Below are positions 34,091 through 43,583 of a DNA stretch of 64,000 nucleotides, in pieces. A model generated the notes under the pieces. The model ran no database searches. It had not been told where the DNA came from and saw nothing but the letters and a program-made list of their open reading frames with translations. The first letter of the stretch is position 1. Every line of letters begins with the position of its first letter. The position numbers and the translations under genes were made by a program. The DNA comes from Saprospirales bacterium GYS_P2D (GTDB lineage Bacteria; Bacteroidota; Bacteroidia; Chitinophagales; Saprospiraceae): contig WUUP01000004.1 of the NCBI GenBank assembly GCA_009833045.1, positions 62,001-126,000 of the forward strand, written 5' to 3'.

Positions 34091-35350
34091 TTAATTCGGA
34101 GGGGCGAGATCTGAGATTATGCTGAGGATGTTTTCTTCTACGGTCTCAGCGAGCATTTCTGTTGATATTTCTTTTGCTTTTTGGAGGTAGGATTCGTTTT
34201 GGTAGAGATCGATAATTTTATCCGTGATAGTCTCTGTAGAGAGCTTACTGATCTGGACACCTCGAGGACCAAGACCTCGCTCCTCTATCATCTGATCAAA
34301 CACATATTGATCTGGGATGTGAGGGATGATCATGGTCGGGCAGGCATATTTTAGCCCAAGATGCGTAGTGCCAGAGCCACCATGATGGATGATAGCATGT
34401 ACTCGAGGCAGGATCCAGTCGTAGGGGATGCGATCGAGATAGTAGATCAGGGTAGGATCACTCTCCTGATCACTGACTAATCCGCCTGCAGCAATATTGA
34501 TGATGGCAGGGATACGATGTGCATGCAGGACTCGGAGGAGACTGTTGGTTTTAGCTACGGGGTCAGGATTGGACATGCTGCCAAAAGTGATAAACAACAC
34601 TCGCTCATGTCTCTCCAAGAAGTCGACTAAGTCAGAAGGTGGAGAGTAGCGCAGCTGCTTATCTCGCTCTACATATCCCTCGATAGAGATACGCTCTGAC
34701 CAGTTAGTCGGTCGTGTGAACAGGTATGGAGAGAGGCTATAGACGACTCTCTGTGTATTGAGTACATGGAGTATTTCTTTTCGACTTCTGGGAGTCTGTG
34801 TCCATTTGGAGCAAGACTGGATGGTCTTGCGGAGTCCGAAGTGGGCTATTTTATAGCTCAGTTTATTGAGGGCCGTACCCCAGTCACTATGAAAAGCCAC
34901 ATGTGTATGTCCCTTACTATAGTGTAGGTAGGGTGTCGGGGAGACCAATAGCGTCTGATCGGGATGGTCGACTGCCCAGATGGTCGGGTAGAGCGCCTTA
35001 GTATGGTGGATGATGATGTCAGGCTGATAAGAGCTCACCACTTCCTCTTGGATGAGTAGCATTTCCTTATTTAGGGCCCGGCTCTCTTTCGCCAGTTTGA
35101 TGAGGGCTTTTATTTTGGCGATGCCTTTCATGCCGCCACCCATGACAGCTCTACCGAGCTCCCCATCTATCAGCTCTATGAACTCACTACCGAGACTGTG
35201 AAATGTGATCCCCTCGCTCTCGGCGAGATCTCGATACTGCTCTGGGAAGGCCCCACTCACCTCATGACCTTGACGCAGCAATATAGCACCGATACCGACG
35301 AATGGCTCGACATCTCCACGTGTACCGATAGCTGTTAGGAAGAATTTCAT
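34091..35350 (-). CDS. GT1-family glycosyltransferase
   Basis: A 419-residue UDP-glycosyltransferase-like enzyme of the sterol/macrolide glucosyltransferase type. The N-terminus FLTAIGTRGDVEPFVGIGAI carries the G-T-R-G-D-V-x-P motif of this group. In the C-terminal half are LFITFGSMSNPDP and the donor-binding HHGGSGTTHLGLKYACPTMI followed by PDQYVFDQMIEERGLGP. No signal peptide is present, so it is cytosolic or membrane-associated. It probably transfers a sugar to a lipid or small hydrophobic acceptor; the acceptor is unknown. Monocistronic. Confidence 0.88.
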   Translation of the reverse strand: MKFFLTAIGTRGDVEPFVGIGAILLRQGHEVSGAFPEQYRDLAESEGITFHSLGSEFIELIDGELGRAVMGGGMKGIAKIKALIKLAKESRALNKEMLLIQEEVVSSYQPDIIIHHTKALYPTIWAVDHPDQTLLVSPTPYLHYSKGHTHVAFHSDWGTALNKLSYKIAHFGLRKTIQSCSKWTQTPRSRKEILHVLNTQRVVYSLSPYLFTRPTNWSERISIEGYVERDKQLRYSPPSDLVDFLERHERVLFITFGSMSNPDPVAKTNSLLRVLHAHRIPAIINIAAGGLVSDQESDPTLIYYLDRIPYDWILPRVHAIIHHGGSGTTHLGLKYACPTMIIPHIPDQYVFDQMIEERGLGPRGVQISKLSTETITDKIIDLYQNESYLQKAKEISTEMLAETVEENILSIISDLAPPN

Positions 35351-35425
35351 GATCAGTGGTCAAGATAGGGAATGTCCAATAAGAATAAGTGGGATGGTGA
35401 CATCGAATCAACTATGAAAGAAAGT

Positions 35426-35449
35426 GAAGCCTTGGAAGACCAAGGCTTC
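35426..35449. other. Perfect 10-bp hairpin in a divergent intergenic region
   Basis: GAAGCCTTGG pairs with CCAAGGCTTC around the loop AAGA. No good T-tract follows on either strand, so it is not a clear terminator. It lies between the divergent glycosyltransferase and the 35767 gene. Confidence 0.45.
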
Positions 35450-35766
35450 TTCGTTATGATGTTATTGTAAAGGGTGGATATCAGGATGACCCTGATATCG
35501 ATAGTTTTCAATAATAAAGCCTCGGTTAGGAGGTCTTTTTTACTAATTAAAAATGCACTACCGACCGTAGTGAAAGAACCAATAAAAGTTAGGCCATTCT
35601 TTAATGACTGCGCATAGATATGAAAATATTTAATATGAATAAAATCAATGAGCCTTATTAGTAATGTGATCTGCATCACATAAGCTATAGGGTAGCGTAG
35701 GGTGTTTTTCATTTTTAGTGTCTTTATACTAATAGGATTTTTTTAATCACAACCTTATTTAACGGA

Positions 35767-37914
35767 GTGCATAGCTGGCGAAATACATTAATAACAATAC
35801 TATTTGTTTTACTGCCTTTTTTGGTTATGTCGCAGATATGCTCTCTACCGAGTAATTGTACATACACTTGGAATAGTGGTAGCTGTGCTAATTGGATCGG
35901 TGTCAATAGTGGCCAGACTCTATGCATATCGAGCGGCACCCATACGTGCAATGTCAATCTTAATGGAGGGACCATATATGTCGCTCCAGGAGCTTCGTGG
36001 CGTCCTGCTAATGGACTTAATATCAACGGCGGAAGGATAATAAATTGTGGTGATATTCAGCTGCTGAATTCCACTTTGGGAGGCTCACCGACCATCGAAA
36101 ACTATGGTACTTTCTCTGCTGATGCAGTCAATTACAACTCAACAGCAGATATTTATAATGGCCCTGATGCAAGCTTTTCTATCAGATTTAATTTTACAGA
36201 TCTATATGGCAGCAATTTTGTGAATGAAGGAGTGGTGAACTTTAATGAATCATTTACTCTGAAAGGCGCCTTTACTAATCACAATAGAGTGAATGTGCAG
36301 TTTGCTTTTGTGACAGATGCGGGTTCATTTATTAGTAACTATGGATGGCTACAAGCCAACAACTATATTCGTTTTAACTCCAGTAGCACGATTAATAATC
36401 GATGCACATTTATAGCAGAAAATAACATCTACATAGATTATTCCATCACTAACAATGGTTTATTCTTTGTGGCGAATGCTGCAGGTGAGGTGACTGTCAA
36501 TGGTGCGACGACCTTTACTAATAATGGAGATGTAGTGACACAACGATTTTTGAATAATGGACAAATCTATGGTAGTGGAGATATATGGGTCTATGGACAG
36601 ACGCAACAAAATAGTAGTGCCAGCACGGGATCTGATGGTATGGGATTGAATTTTTACGATGACAGTCCGACAGGGAGTCAGTATTATGATATTCAGGCCG
36701 GAGTGATAGACCCGAGCGTCAGTAGGCTGCCACCTGAGGACGGTGTGTTTCCCGACAGGAATGAAGTGTTAGCAGGATGCTCTGAGATTTATAGAAAGAC
36801 CAGCTTGACTCCAGAGATATGCGGTGACGGATTTGATAATGATGGCAATGGGCTAATAGATTGTGCAGATCCCGCCTGTGGTTCTTGTTCTAATCTTTGT
36901 GCGACAGGAGTACAGCTCCTAAACTATGACCATGTATCTGCCTCTGGTGCAGGTGCTGGTGGCGTAGCAGTGCTCAATAATCTATATGTGCCAGAAGCCA
37001 CTAATCGTGTAGTATTCGTGGCAGCGATGTATGAGCGCGAGCACTGTCAGCCTGGAGATAACTGTAGTGGGTCTAATACAGCTGGCGTCGGATTGGGCGA
37101 TAATTTCTCCGATCCTGATTACACGAGTACCAATGTCTTTCAGATGACAGGTAGATTCACTGGGCCTGGCGGTACAGTAGATGTTCAAAATCCATTGGTT
37201 TTACCTGCAGGTGATTTGCGATTTGCTGCTCAGTATGCCTATATCACACCTCCAGAACCTAATGTTGGTGCGACATTCTACTCCCGGTCGATGCTCTTTT
37301 TTGCACTGTATGAGAGTGATATACGCAGTATTTTGGGAGGATTTGGGTCGGGAAGTATCAGCGTAAGAGTAGCCGATGCTACCGTGCCTTTAGATGAGGC
37401 TGATGATGCTATGATAGCAGCTTTCGTGCTGTCGAGTGTAGAGCAGTCAGCGACGGGTGTAGTGAGGTCTGGGGTGAATACAACAGTCAATGCTATCAAT
37501 GGAGGAGCCGCAGCACTACCTGGAGACTATAGTATCAGTGTAGCTGATATAGACGATGGACAGGAGCCAGATGAAGAGATCGATGGCATGTTAGTTTTGG
37601 CCATGAATGGCATCCAAGGTTATGGATTTGAAACTATTTCAGAATTTGAGCACATATTTGATGCGGCAGTGATCAATAATAGCGGAGATTTTGGTGAGAA
37701 GAATGAATCAGATGGCTTCACATTGACCAGTCAGTTTAGATCTGGGCCGAGTAGCGGTATTATTGACAATTTTTCTATCCGCTCTACAGCACCTTCAAAT
37801 TTTGGGGTTAATGGGGGTATGGTGGTTGCATTCACTTTTGAGTCATGCGAAGATCTCTGTCAGCGTGCTATGACTAATCCTCATATCATGTATTACGGAG
37901 CCCGACATCGGTAG
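35767..37914 (+). CDS. Large secreted beta-rich adhesin-like protein
   Basis: A 715-residue exported protein with a signal peptide (LITILFVLLPFLVMSQ). Residues ~30-300 are Asn/Gly-rich short strands such as TIENYGTFSADAVNYN and NNGLFFVANAAGEVTVNGAT, resembling a parallel beta-helix. A Cys-rich acidic segment near 355 (ICGDGFDNDGNGLIDCADP) is the MopE-like metal-binding motif seen repeatedly in Bacteroidota surface proteins. A further beta domain lies at ~375-700. It ends abruptly with HIMYYGARHR and lacks a recognisable T9SS sorting domain, so it may be truncated by a frameshift near 37895. The start is the GTG at 35767; no nearer ATG precedes the signal peptide. Function unknown; cell-surface or matrix role inferred. 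Confidence 0.75.
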   Translation: MHSWRNTLITILFVLLPFLVMSQICSLPSNCTYTWNSGSCANWIGVNSGQTLCISSGTHTCNVNLNGGTIYVAPGASWRPANGLNINGGRIINCGDIQLLNSTLGGSPTIENYGTFSADAVNYNSTADIYNGPDASFSIRFNFTDLYGSNFVNEGVVNFNESFTLKGAFTNHNRVNVQFAFVTDAGSFISNYGWLQANNYIRFNSSSTINNRCTFIAENNIYIDYSITNNGLFFVANAAGEVTVNGATTFTNNGDVVTQRFLNNGQIYGSGDIWVYGQTQQNSSASTGSDGMGLNFYDDSPTGSQYYDIQAGVIDPSVSRLPPEDGVFPDRNEVLAGCSEIYRKTSLTPEICGDGFDNDGNGLIDCADPACGSCSNLCATGVQLLNYDHVSASGAGAGGVAVLNNLYVPEATNRVVFVAAMYEREHCQPGDNCSGSNTAGVGLGDNFSDPDYTSTNVFQMTGRFTGPGGTVDVQNPLVLPAGDLRFAAQYAYITPPEPNVGATFYSRSMLFFALYESDIRSILGGFGSGSISVRVADATVPLDEADDAMIAAFVLSSVEQSATGVVRSGVNTTVNAINGGAAALPGDYSISVADIDDGQEPDEEIDGMLVLAMNGIQGYGFETISEFEHIFDAAVINNSGDFGEKNESDGFTLTSQFRSGPSSGIIDNFSIRSTAPSNFGVNGGMVVAFTFESCEDLCQRAMTNPHIMYYGARHR

Positions 37915-38026
37915 GCGGTGCTGGTAGATTAGTAGGATACACCAAAAAAGCTAATTAAAATTTTAGTGTTACCCATATGATGGAGCTCAACCCTTTGGTG
38001 AGCTGGTGACTGTTGTTAAGTAAAAG

Positions 38027-38048
38027 AAAAAGCCTCTATAAGTGAGGC
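38027..38048 (-). terminator. Terminator of the receiver-domain gene
   Basis: A 5-bp GCCTC/GAGGC stem (38032-38036 with 38044-38048) is followed on the minus strand by a T-rich run, about 130 bases after the receiver gene stop. Confidence 0.55.
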
Positions 38049-38179
38049 CTCAATCGGTTCGGAATTAATTTCCAATTGTTCCCGAATTGATGAATTTCCA
38101 GGCATTCAGAAATTCTACTCTTAATTAAAACCTTAATGGATCATCAGTAGAATATAAAGAAAGTGCCTTTAATATTCCA

Positions 38180-38560
38180 TTAGTTGCTTGCCTGTAGGTG
38201 TAATAATTGCTGTAACTGAGAAGCATCAAATGCCTTGGGTACACAGCATTCTACAGACTTATATTGTTCTGCTTTTTGGTGATCTCTTATGCTGAGACTG
38301 TCGGATAGTATATATACTGGAGCTGTAGATCGACCACTCAGGTATAGATGCTCATATCTCTCGACAAACTCCCATCCCGTCATGATAGGCATCCTTAGAT
38401 CGCAAAAAATAATGTCGACTTGATGGTTTGTGATAAAATGCAAACCTTCCTGAGCATCTGTGAAGGCAAAAATTTCAGCATCCGGTAGACTCTCCAAAAT
38501 GAAAATCTCATGAAGTTTATTGGTGATATGATGATCATCGATTAATACGATTTTTTTCAT
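38180..38560 (-). CDS. Stand-alone response-regulator receiver protein
   Basis: A 126-residue CheY-like receiver without an output domain. It opens KKIVLIDDHHITNKLHEIFI with the acidic pair, has the phospho-acceptor Asp in IIFCDLRMPIMTGWEF, the Ser switch in YILSDSLS and the conserved Lys in CCVPKAFDA. It would be phosphorylated by an unlinked histidine kinase and signal through protein contacts. No kinase gene is adjacent. Monocistronic. Confidence 0.9.
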   Translation of the reverse strand: MKKIVLIDDHHITNKLHEIFILESLPDAEIFAFTDAQEGLHFITNHQVDIIFCDLRMPIMTGWEFVERYEHLYLSGRSTAPVYILSDSLSIRDHQKAEQYKSVECCVPKAFDASQLQQLLHLQASN

Positions 38561-38969
38561 GAGTTCTTTCCTGTTTAGCTTCTTCTCAACTTATAATCAT
38601 CTTTAAGACGATATTGATCGGCCCGAGGTACATATATAGTCTACTATGTAGACAAAATGTAGGGCTTGAGAGAATTTGCAAATCTGACTGGCTGTCTAAC
38701 GATCAAAGGAAGTAATCAAGGGTGTTTGCATTAAATAAAAATAGCCCTTGGAGGAGCTATTCTCGATTTTTGAAGTTTTAAAACCTCATAGTAAATAATC
38801 GATTGTACCTAATTATGCTGTAATATACTTTTGACCAGAGTCTTAAGTGAAGTCACAAGTTTTAACTTTTAGTCTATAAGAATACAAAAGGCCCGAATCC
38901 TTTGACCCGGGCCTTGTTGCTTTATTGTCAAGGTTTTCCCTTCCCTGACATACCAATTGTTGACTTATA
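38561..38969. other. Gene-free stretch
   Basis: No coding frame or RNA gene is seen here apart from the hairpin at 38888-38915. Confidence 0.5.
38888..38915 (-). terminator. Terminator of the T9SS-cargo gene at 38970
   Basis: An 8-bp stem AAGGCCCG/CGGGCCTT (38888-38895 with 38908-38915) lies 55 bases past the stop of the minus-strand gene, with a short T-run on that strand. Confidence 0.65.
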
Positions 38970-39785
38970 CTACTTGATGATGACCTGCTCTGTATGAGCA
39001 TAGTCAGCGTGCTCTACCATGAGCACATATGATCCTGAAGCCATATCGCTCACTGCGATACGCTCATTATCAGCCACACGACCTGATAGTACTATGCTGC
39101 CGCTCATATCGATGAGTGTGTACTGCGCATAGTCAAAGTCGTGTGCGATCTTCAGATATTCTGATGCAGGATTAGGAGTGATAGACACTTCCACTGTCTC
39201 CTGTAGAATATTTTGCTTTTCTACTGTTTCTTTCCAGTTGACCAGGTCAAATACATTTTTTGACTGGATCTTATTAGGGCCGAGCCACTCTGATACCTGT
39301 ACGAATGCTGTAGCATATGCATCAGTGACGCCTTCCATAGCCCATGCGAGGTGGATATCATTTGATTCATTCACGAGTTCAAACTCCATAGTATAGAGTG
39401 CTGTCCACTCAGTAGTGATATGCTCGCCTGCTTGATTTTTATCATTGAGGAGGACACTGAGATTGACGAAAGTCATGTGATCGTCAAAAGGGAGTCTGTT
39501 GATATCGATCTCCTGACCGTTAGTGCTTACTTCATTGTATTTAGGAGTGCTATATAGATCTGGACGATTAGCTTCTACTGCGTTGAGTCTCATCTGAGTG
39601 TTATCGTAGTAAGCTCTGATATTGTGATCAGCGAGGCTAAACTCATAGCTGCTGGCTCTCATCTCTACATCTATATAGAGTTTGTCACCGATCACAGTGT
39701 TATTGGTGAATCTCAACTCTACATCATGAGCTTGGAGTAGTGCCAGATTGCAGAGTGCGATTAGTGTTATTAAAAAAGTTCTCAT
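38970..39785 (-). CDS. T9SS-sorted secreted protein, unknown function
   Basis: About 271 residues from the ATG at 39785, where a signal peptide begins (MRTFLITLIALCNLALLQAH); the open frame extends 56 codons upstream but looks non-coding there. The middle is a beta-rich domain (VELRFTNNTVIGDKLYIDVE, LADHNIRAYYDNTQMRLN) of no assigned family, resembling cohesin-like or secreted beta-sandwich modules. The C-terminus (VSITPNPASEYLKIAHDF ... ASGSYVLMVEHADYAHTEQV) is a type A T9SS sorting domain, so the product is exported and cell-surface bound or released. Monocistronic. Confidence 0.8.
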   Translation of the reverse strand: MRTFLITLIALCNLALLQAHDVELRFTNNTVIGDKLYIDVEMRASSYEFSLADHNIRAYYDNTQMRLNAVEANRPDLYSTPKYNEVSTNGQEIDINRLPFDDHMTFVNLSVLLNDKNQAGEHITTEWTALYTMEFELVNESNDIHLAWAMEGVTDAYATAFVQVSEWLGPNKIQSKNVFDLVNWKETVEKQNILQETVEVSITPNPASEYLKIAHDFDYAQYTLIDMSGSIVLSGRVADNERIAVSDMASGSYVLMVEHADYAHTEQVIIK

Positions 39786-40032
39786 TACTTGGTGTTTAGT
39801 TCGGGTTACAGTCTTAAGACTACTACAGATTCCGTATGTCACATTTTTATTTGTAGAGGATTTGTAGATATGTAAGATCTCCGACAATCTTAACATATGG
39901 CATGTAAAATGGTGGGTTTGATGCGTTTTTTGGTAATCTCTGTTAAAATCCATGTAGACTACCTGTAGAGCTTTTGTAGTGTCGATTTTAAGAGTTGTAG
40001 TATGTTAAATATTCATATGTGATAGAATATTT

Positions 40033-41541
40033 CTAATCGGAATATCCTTGATTTTCAATATTCTCAAGGATCAGAAAAGGGAGACCGTTTTTTGTGATCT
40101 TTTTTAATTCTTTTTCGTGACCGGGTATTTCAAAGGCTAATGAGCCCAATCCCAGATCTGTATCTCCGTCTACATCATCAGCGTCCATCACTATCCATCT
40201 GCCAGGAGGAGCGATAGGCAGACGCTCTCTGATATATTGATCATCATCACCTTGGCGGAAAAATAGAAAGCCCTCTGGATGATCCTGATCCCAATCTGGA
40301 AAAAAGGATATTGCAGCTAAATGGATCAGATCAGTGTGCTGCTCAGTGATAGCTGCCACACTGTAGGCTCCCGGCATATAGAGAAACTGTGACTGCGTAA
40401 AGCTACGGTCCTCCTGCTGCTCATATATGTATATGCCATGATAGGGCTTGATGATAGGAGGATAGTCAGCATTGTCCCCAGCACAGTAGAGGATATCCAT
40501 GAGTCCATCAGCATTCATATCATATAGTGTGAAGTAACTCGAACCATAGGATGGAGGCATGCGGAGGAGCGATGTAGACTCGAATGTCCCTTGACCCATA
40601 TTTCGCAATAGCCAAAATCCCTCATCACCTTGTCCGTAGAGACATATGATATCCTCATCTCCATCCTGATCGATGTCAGTAAGTGCGGTGCGGATAGAGC
40701 CCGATCGTGACATGAGATTTTTTCTACGATACAGACCATCCAGATCTTGGTCCCAGTAGGAGAGAGCGCCCGTCCATTTACCATATTCACAGATGATGAT
40801 CTCATCCGTGCCATCGCTATCCAGATCAGCATAGCTTGCATGCACTGGTCGCTGTAGCTCATCGATGATGATATCCAGCGCCTGAGTCTGTCTATCGAGG
40901 CGATAGACTTTGCCTATGGCTGCATCCGTAGGAGAGAAGCTGCCCATGGTCGTGATATAGTGATGGGTGGAGGTAGTATATATATCTACGATAGCTTCAT
41001 TGGGGATTTTGACAGCGCTATCCTCTATCCCATCTGCTGAGAGTACCTGATAGAGTCCCTGAGTATGCGCATCGGCGAATGTCACTCCGTCAGCACTCAC
41101 ATCTATATAGGTGGTGCTGGGAGGGCTCAGATATAGATCAGGATATGTCGGTTTCCATTGGTCGGTGATCTGAGACTCTGTGATAGGGAGCGTCAGGCTG
41201 TCGGGAGCCAGAGATAGGTAGTACTCTTTGATAGCGCTCCAGTCTGCTATGCTGATCGTAGCCTCGGTAGGGAATATATTCGCCTCAGCGACGGCATCCG
41301 TCTCGATGAGCTCCGCTCTGACCATACCATCCTCATAGACGCCCATGAAGGCTCCCATGCGAGGCAGTATATGATCACGCCAAGTCGCTTTATCAAGGTC
41401 AGTAGGTGAGGGCTCGAGGTGGCAACTGGAGCAGTAGCGGGCAGATAAAGTAGCGGCGGCGGTAGTATCGGTCTGAGGATCGGTACATCGGACTTTGCTC
41501 ATGAGGATGCATAGTCCGATACCGATGATTAGTTTATTCAA
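40033..41541 (-). CDS. VCBS/FG-GAP repeat protein with haem-binding motif
   Basis: A 502-residue exported protein. After the signal (MNKLIIGIGLCILMSKVRC) a CSSCH motif near residue 38-42 could bind c-type haem. The rest has Asp-rich FG-GAP/VCBS blades (YADLDSDGTDEIIICEYGKW, ALTDIDQDGDEDIICLYGQG, LYDMNADGLMDILYCAGDNA, MDADDVDGDTDLGLGSLAF) that form a calcium-binding propeller. The upstream di-haem peroxidase gene overlaps by four bases, so electron transfer between the two is plausible. Similar proteins in Planctomycetota and Bacteroidota have unknown function. Confidence 0.8.
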   Translation of the reverse strand: MNKLIIGIGLCILMSKVRCTDPQTDTTAAATLSARYCSSCHLEPSPTDLDKATWRDHILPRMGAFMGVYEDGMVRAELIETDAVAEANIFPTEATISIADWSAIKEYYLSLAPDSLTLPITESQITDQWKPTYPDLYLSPPSTTYIDVSADGVTFADAHTQGLYQVLSADGIEDSAVKIPNEAIVDIYTTSTHHYITTMGSFSPTDAAIGKVYRLDRQTQALDIIIDELQRPVHASYADLDSDGTDEIIICEYGKWTGALSYWDQDLDGLYRRKNLMSRSGSIRTALTDIDQDGDEDIICLYGQGDEGFWLLRNMGQGTFESTSLLRMPPSYGSSYFTLYDMNADGLMDILYCAGDNADYPPIIKPYHGIYIYEQQEDRSFTQSQFLYMPGAYSVAAITEQHTDLIHLAAISFFPDWDQDHPEGFLFFRQGDDDQYIRERLPIAPPGRWIVMDADDVDGDTDLGLGSLAFEIPGHEKELKKITKNGLPFLILENIENQGYSD

Positions 41542-43472
41542 TAGTTATTGATCTGTCGATTATTCAATGCAGGATCGGAGAAAGTAGGGAGCTCTACCTG
41601 AGGATGCTCAGCGAGTCCTGATGGGAGATCATTGAGTTCTTTCATGAAGCTGATGACATCTGCGATCTCAGTGGCAGTGAGATTGAGCGGATCGCCTAGT
41701 AGTGTTTGATTGTCCAGCTCGAGGCCATGTCCGATGCCACCTCCTTTATTGTAAAAGTCCATCACCTCCTCGAGTGTAGCGTAAACACCATTATGCATAT
41801 AGGGCGCTGTATGCTCGATATTGCGGACAGTCACCGTCTTAAATGAATGGGCGTAGATATCCGCTTCGTCCAGAGGCTTAGCATTAGCCTGCCGGCCGAG
41901 GTCCGGGTCCAATACAAAATCAGCGGTGTCAGGAGTCGCTGGTACTCCGAGCACCTCTGACTCGGACTCCATATATAGTGGCGGCACGATACCGCTGTAT
42001 GAAGGGGCGAAATGGCAAGTGCCACAGGCGCCCTTTCCCATGAATATGTTGAATCCATTGATGGCGCTCTCTGACATGGCGACTTCCTCGCCATTGAGAT
42101 ATTGATCAAATGGACTATCCATGCCAGTGAGACTGGCTACATAGTGGGAGATAGCATTAGTCACGGCATGCTGCGAGAGTCCATATGTAGGATAGGCTGC
42201 ATTGATCATGGCCATGTACTCTTCGCTCTGAGCGAGCTTATCGATGATCTCGATGAAGTCAGAGTTAAACTCATTATGATCTGATACGACGTGATTCATC
42301 TGTGTCTCAAATCTCTCTTCTCTCAGGTCCAAAAAGTATTTCTCTGCATAGACAGCATTGATCAGGGTAGGAGCATTGCGTCGGGTAGGCATGCCAGCAT
42401 GTGAGAGGCTGGTGCGCTGTCCGTCCGTGAATGCTCGCTGTGGATCATGGCAGCTACCACATGACAGCTTTAGACTCTCAGAGAGGATCGGATCATAGAA
42501 GAGTGTACGACCCAGCTCCCTCCGCTCTGCGGCATATTCATCGGTCAGTCCTGAGAAGTAATCTTTATTAAATAAGCTTTCGCTAAACATAGATCGGCCC
42601 TCGTAGTCCACTGCTGTCGGCTGTAGGCCAGCCTCTGCTGCTGTCTCGATCTGTAGCGTATGATGTACGTCGAGAAGGAGTCCGTAGAGAGGATTAGCAT
42701 AGTCTTTGATGAATGTCGCTCTATCAAAAGTGTCAAAGTCGGGATTGCTTGCCAGATAGTTAGCTCCGTCTTTGATGAGTTGCTTGACAGTTCCAGAAAG
42801 CTTTGGATCTGCAGCGTGTACCATTGGATCATAATAATTATACGCTCTGAATGTACTATGCCATGCGATTAGTGCTTCTGGGAGTGCATTGACAGATCCT
42901 GGCGTATCAAATCCCGTCAGTCCTAAAAATGAGATCCTGATGATCTCCTGACGGATAGCCTCAATGATATGGCGATGGGTGATTTTTATTTTGCCTTGGT
43001 AGGCTCTCATGGCTTCATAGTTAGACTGGAGCTGCTTGATGAGGTAGATCAGCTCATCCTTTTTGCCGAAAGGCGCATCATCAAATGCCAGCTCATCGAG
43101 TACCTGTAGGCCTTTAGGCTCGATGACTCGGAGTTCGGCTACTTTGGGTTCGGTCTTGGGTAGGGGAGCCCCATTCAATACTTGTTTAGCTCCAGCTGCA
43201 TCAAAATACTCTATGAGATACTCGATCTGCTTGTAGGATAGACGAGCTTTGAGATGTGCCTGCTGGAGAGTGGCGATAGCTGCTGCATCATCGGTGAGGG
43301 AGGTGGCAGCATCGTAGTAGGTCTGGATATCTTGAGACAGATATTCCATATTTCGGAGATAGTCTTTTTGGACTTGATCCAGAGCAGATCGAGGATCTAC
43401 AGGTGATGGCTGCCAGGCTACTGCGATGAGAAAGAAGAGTATCGCAGGTACTATTATGGCTACTTTTTTCAT
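41538..43472 (-). CDS. Di-haem cytochrome c peroxidase-family protein
   Basis: A 644-residue exported protein with a single N-terminal hydrophobic signal (VAIIVPAILFFLIAVAWQPS). Residues ~35-290 are a helical domain unlike the classical peroxidase, resembling an imelysin-type helical bundle. The C-terminal ~330 residues are a di-haem peroxidase/MauG-like module with CGSCH (LKLSCGSCHDPQRAFTDGQR) and CGTCH (MGKGACGTCHFAPSYSG) haem motifs, and a later Met or His ligand region around APYMHNGVYATLEEVMDFYN. It would reduce H2O2 or oxidise a partner in the periplasm. It overlaps the downstream VCBS/haem gene by four bases. Confidence 0.87.
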   Translation of the reverse strand: MKKVAIIVPAILFFLIAVAWQPSPVDPRSALDQVQKDYLRNMEYLSQDIQTYYDAATSLTDDAAAIATLQQAHLKARLSYKQIEYLIEYFDAAGAKQVLNGAPLPKTEPKVAELRVIEPKGLQVLDELAFDDAPFGKKDELIYLIKQLQSNYEAMRAYQGKIKITHRHIIEAIRQEIIRISFLGLTGFDTPGSVNALPEALIAWHSTFRAYNYYDPMVHAADPKLSGTVKQLIKDGANYLASNPDFDTFDRATFIKDYANPLYGLLLDVHHTLQIETAAEAGLQPTAVDYEGRSMFSESLFNKDYFSGLTDEYAAERRELGRTLFYDPILSESLKLSCGSCHDPQRAFTDGQRTSLSHAGMPTRRNAPTLINAVYAEKYFLDLREERFETQMNHVVSDHNEFNSDFIEIIDKLAQSEEYMAMINAAYPTYGLSQHAVTNAISHYVASLTGMDSPFDQYLNGEEVAMSESAINGFNIFMGKGACGTCHFAPSYSGIVPPLYMESESEVLGVPATPDTADFVLDPDLGRQANAKPLDEADIYAHSFKTVTVRNIEHTAPYMHNGVYATLEEVMDFYNKGGGIGHGLELDNQTLLGDPLNLTATEIADVISFMKELNDLPSGLAEHPQVELPTFSDPALNNRQINNY

Positions 43473-43510
43473 AGGTATATCACTATTTCAGGAGGTGGTT
43501 TATTAAATCT

Positions 43511-43542
43511 AAAAAAGTGAGTAGCCCAAGAGGACTACTCAC
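43511..43542 (-). terminator. Terminator of the PhoX-like gene
   Basis: An 8-bp stem GTGAGTAG/CTACTCAC (43517-43524 with 43535-43542) is followed on the minus strand by six T. It lies 42 bases after the PhoX-like gene stop and upstream of the peroxidase gene start, so the two are separate transcripts. Confidence 0.8.
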
Positions 43543-43583
43543 TAAGTTGGTTTAAAGTATGATTATGATAGATTATATCATGA

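Noticed and set aside
35353-35712. A 119-codon minus-strand frame between the glycosyltransferase and the 35767 gene
   Set aside because: It spans a perfect 10-bp hairpin (35426-35449), has no domain, and its composition is random-like; a shorter real peptide cannot be excluded.
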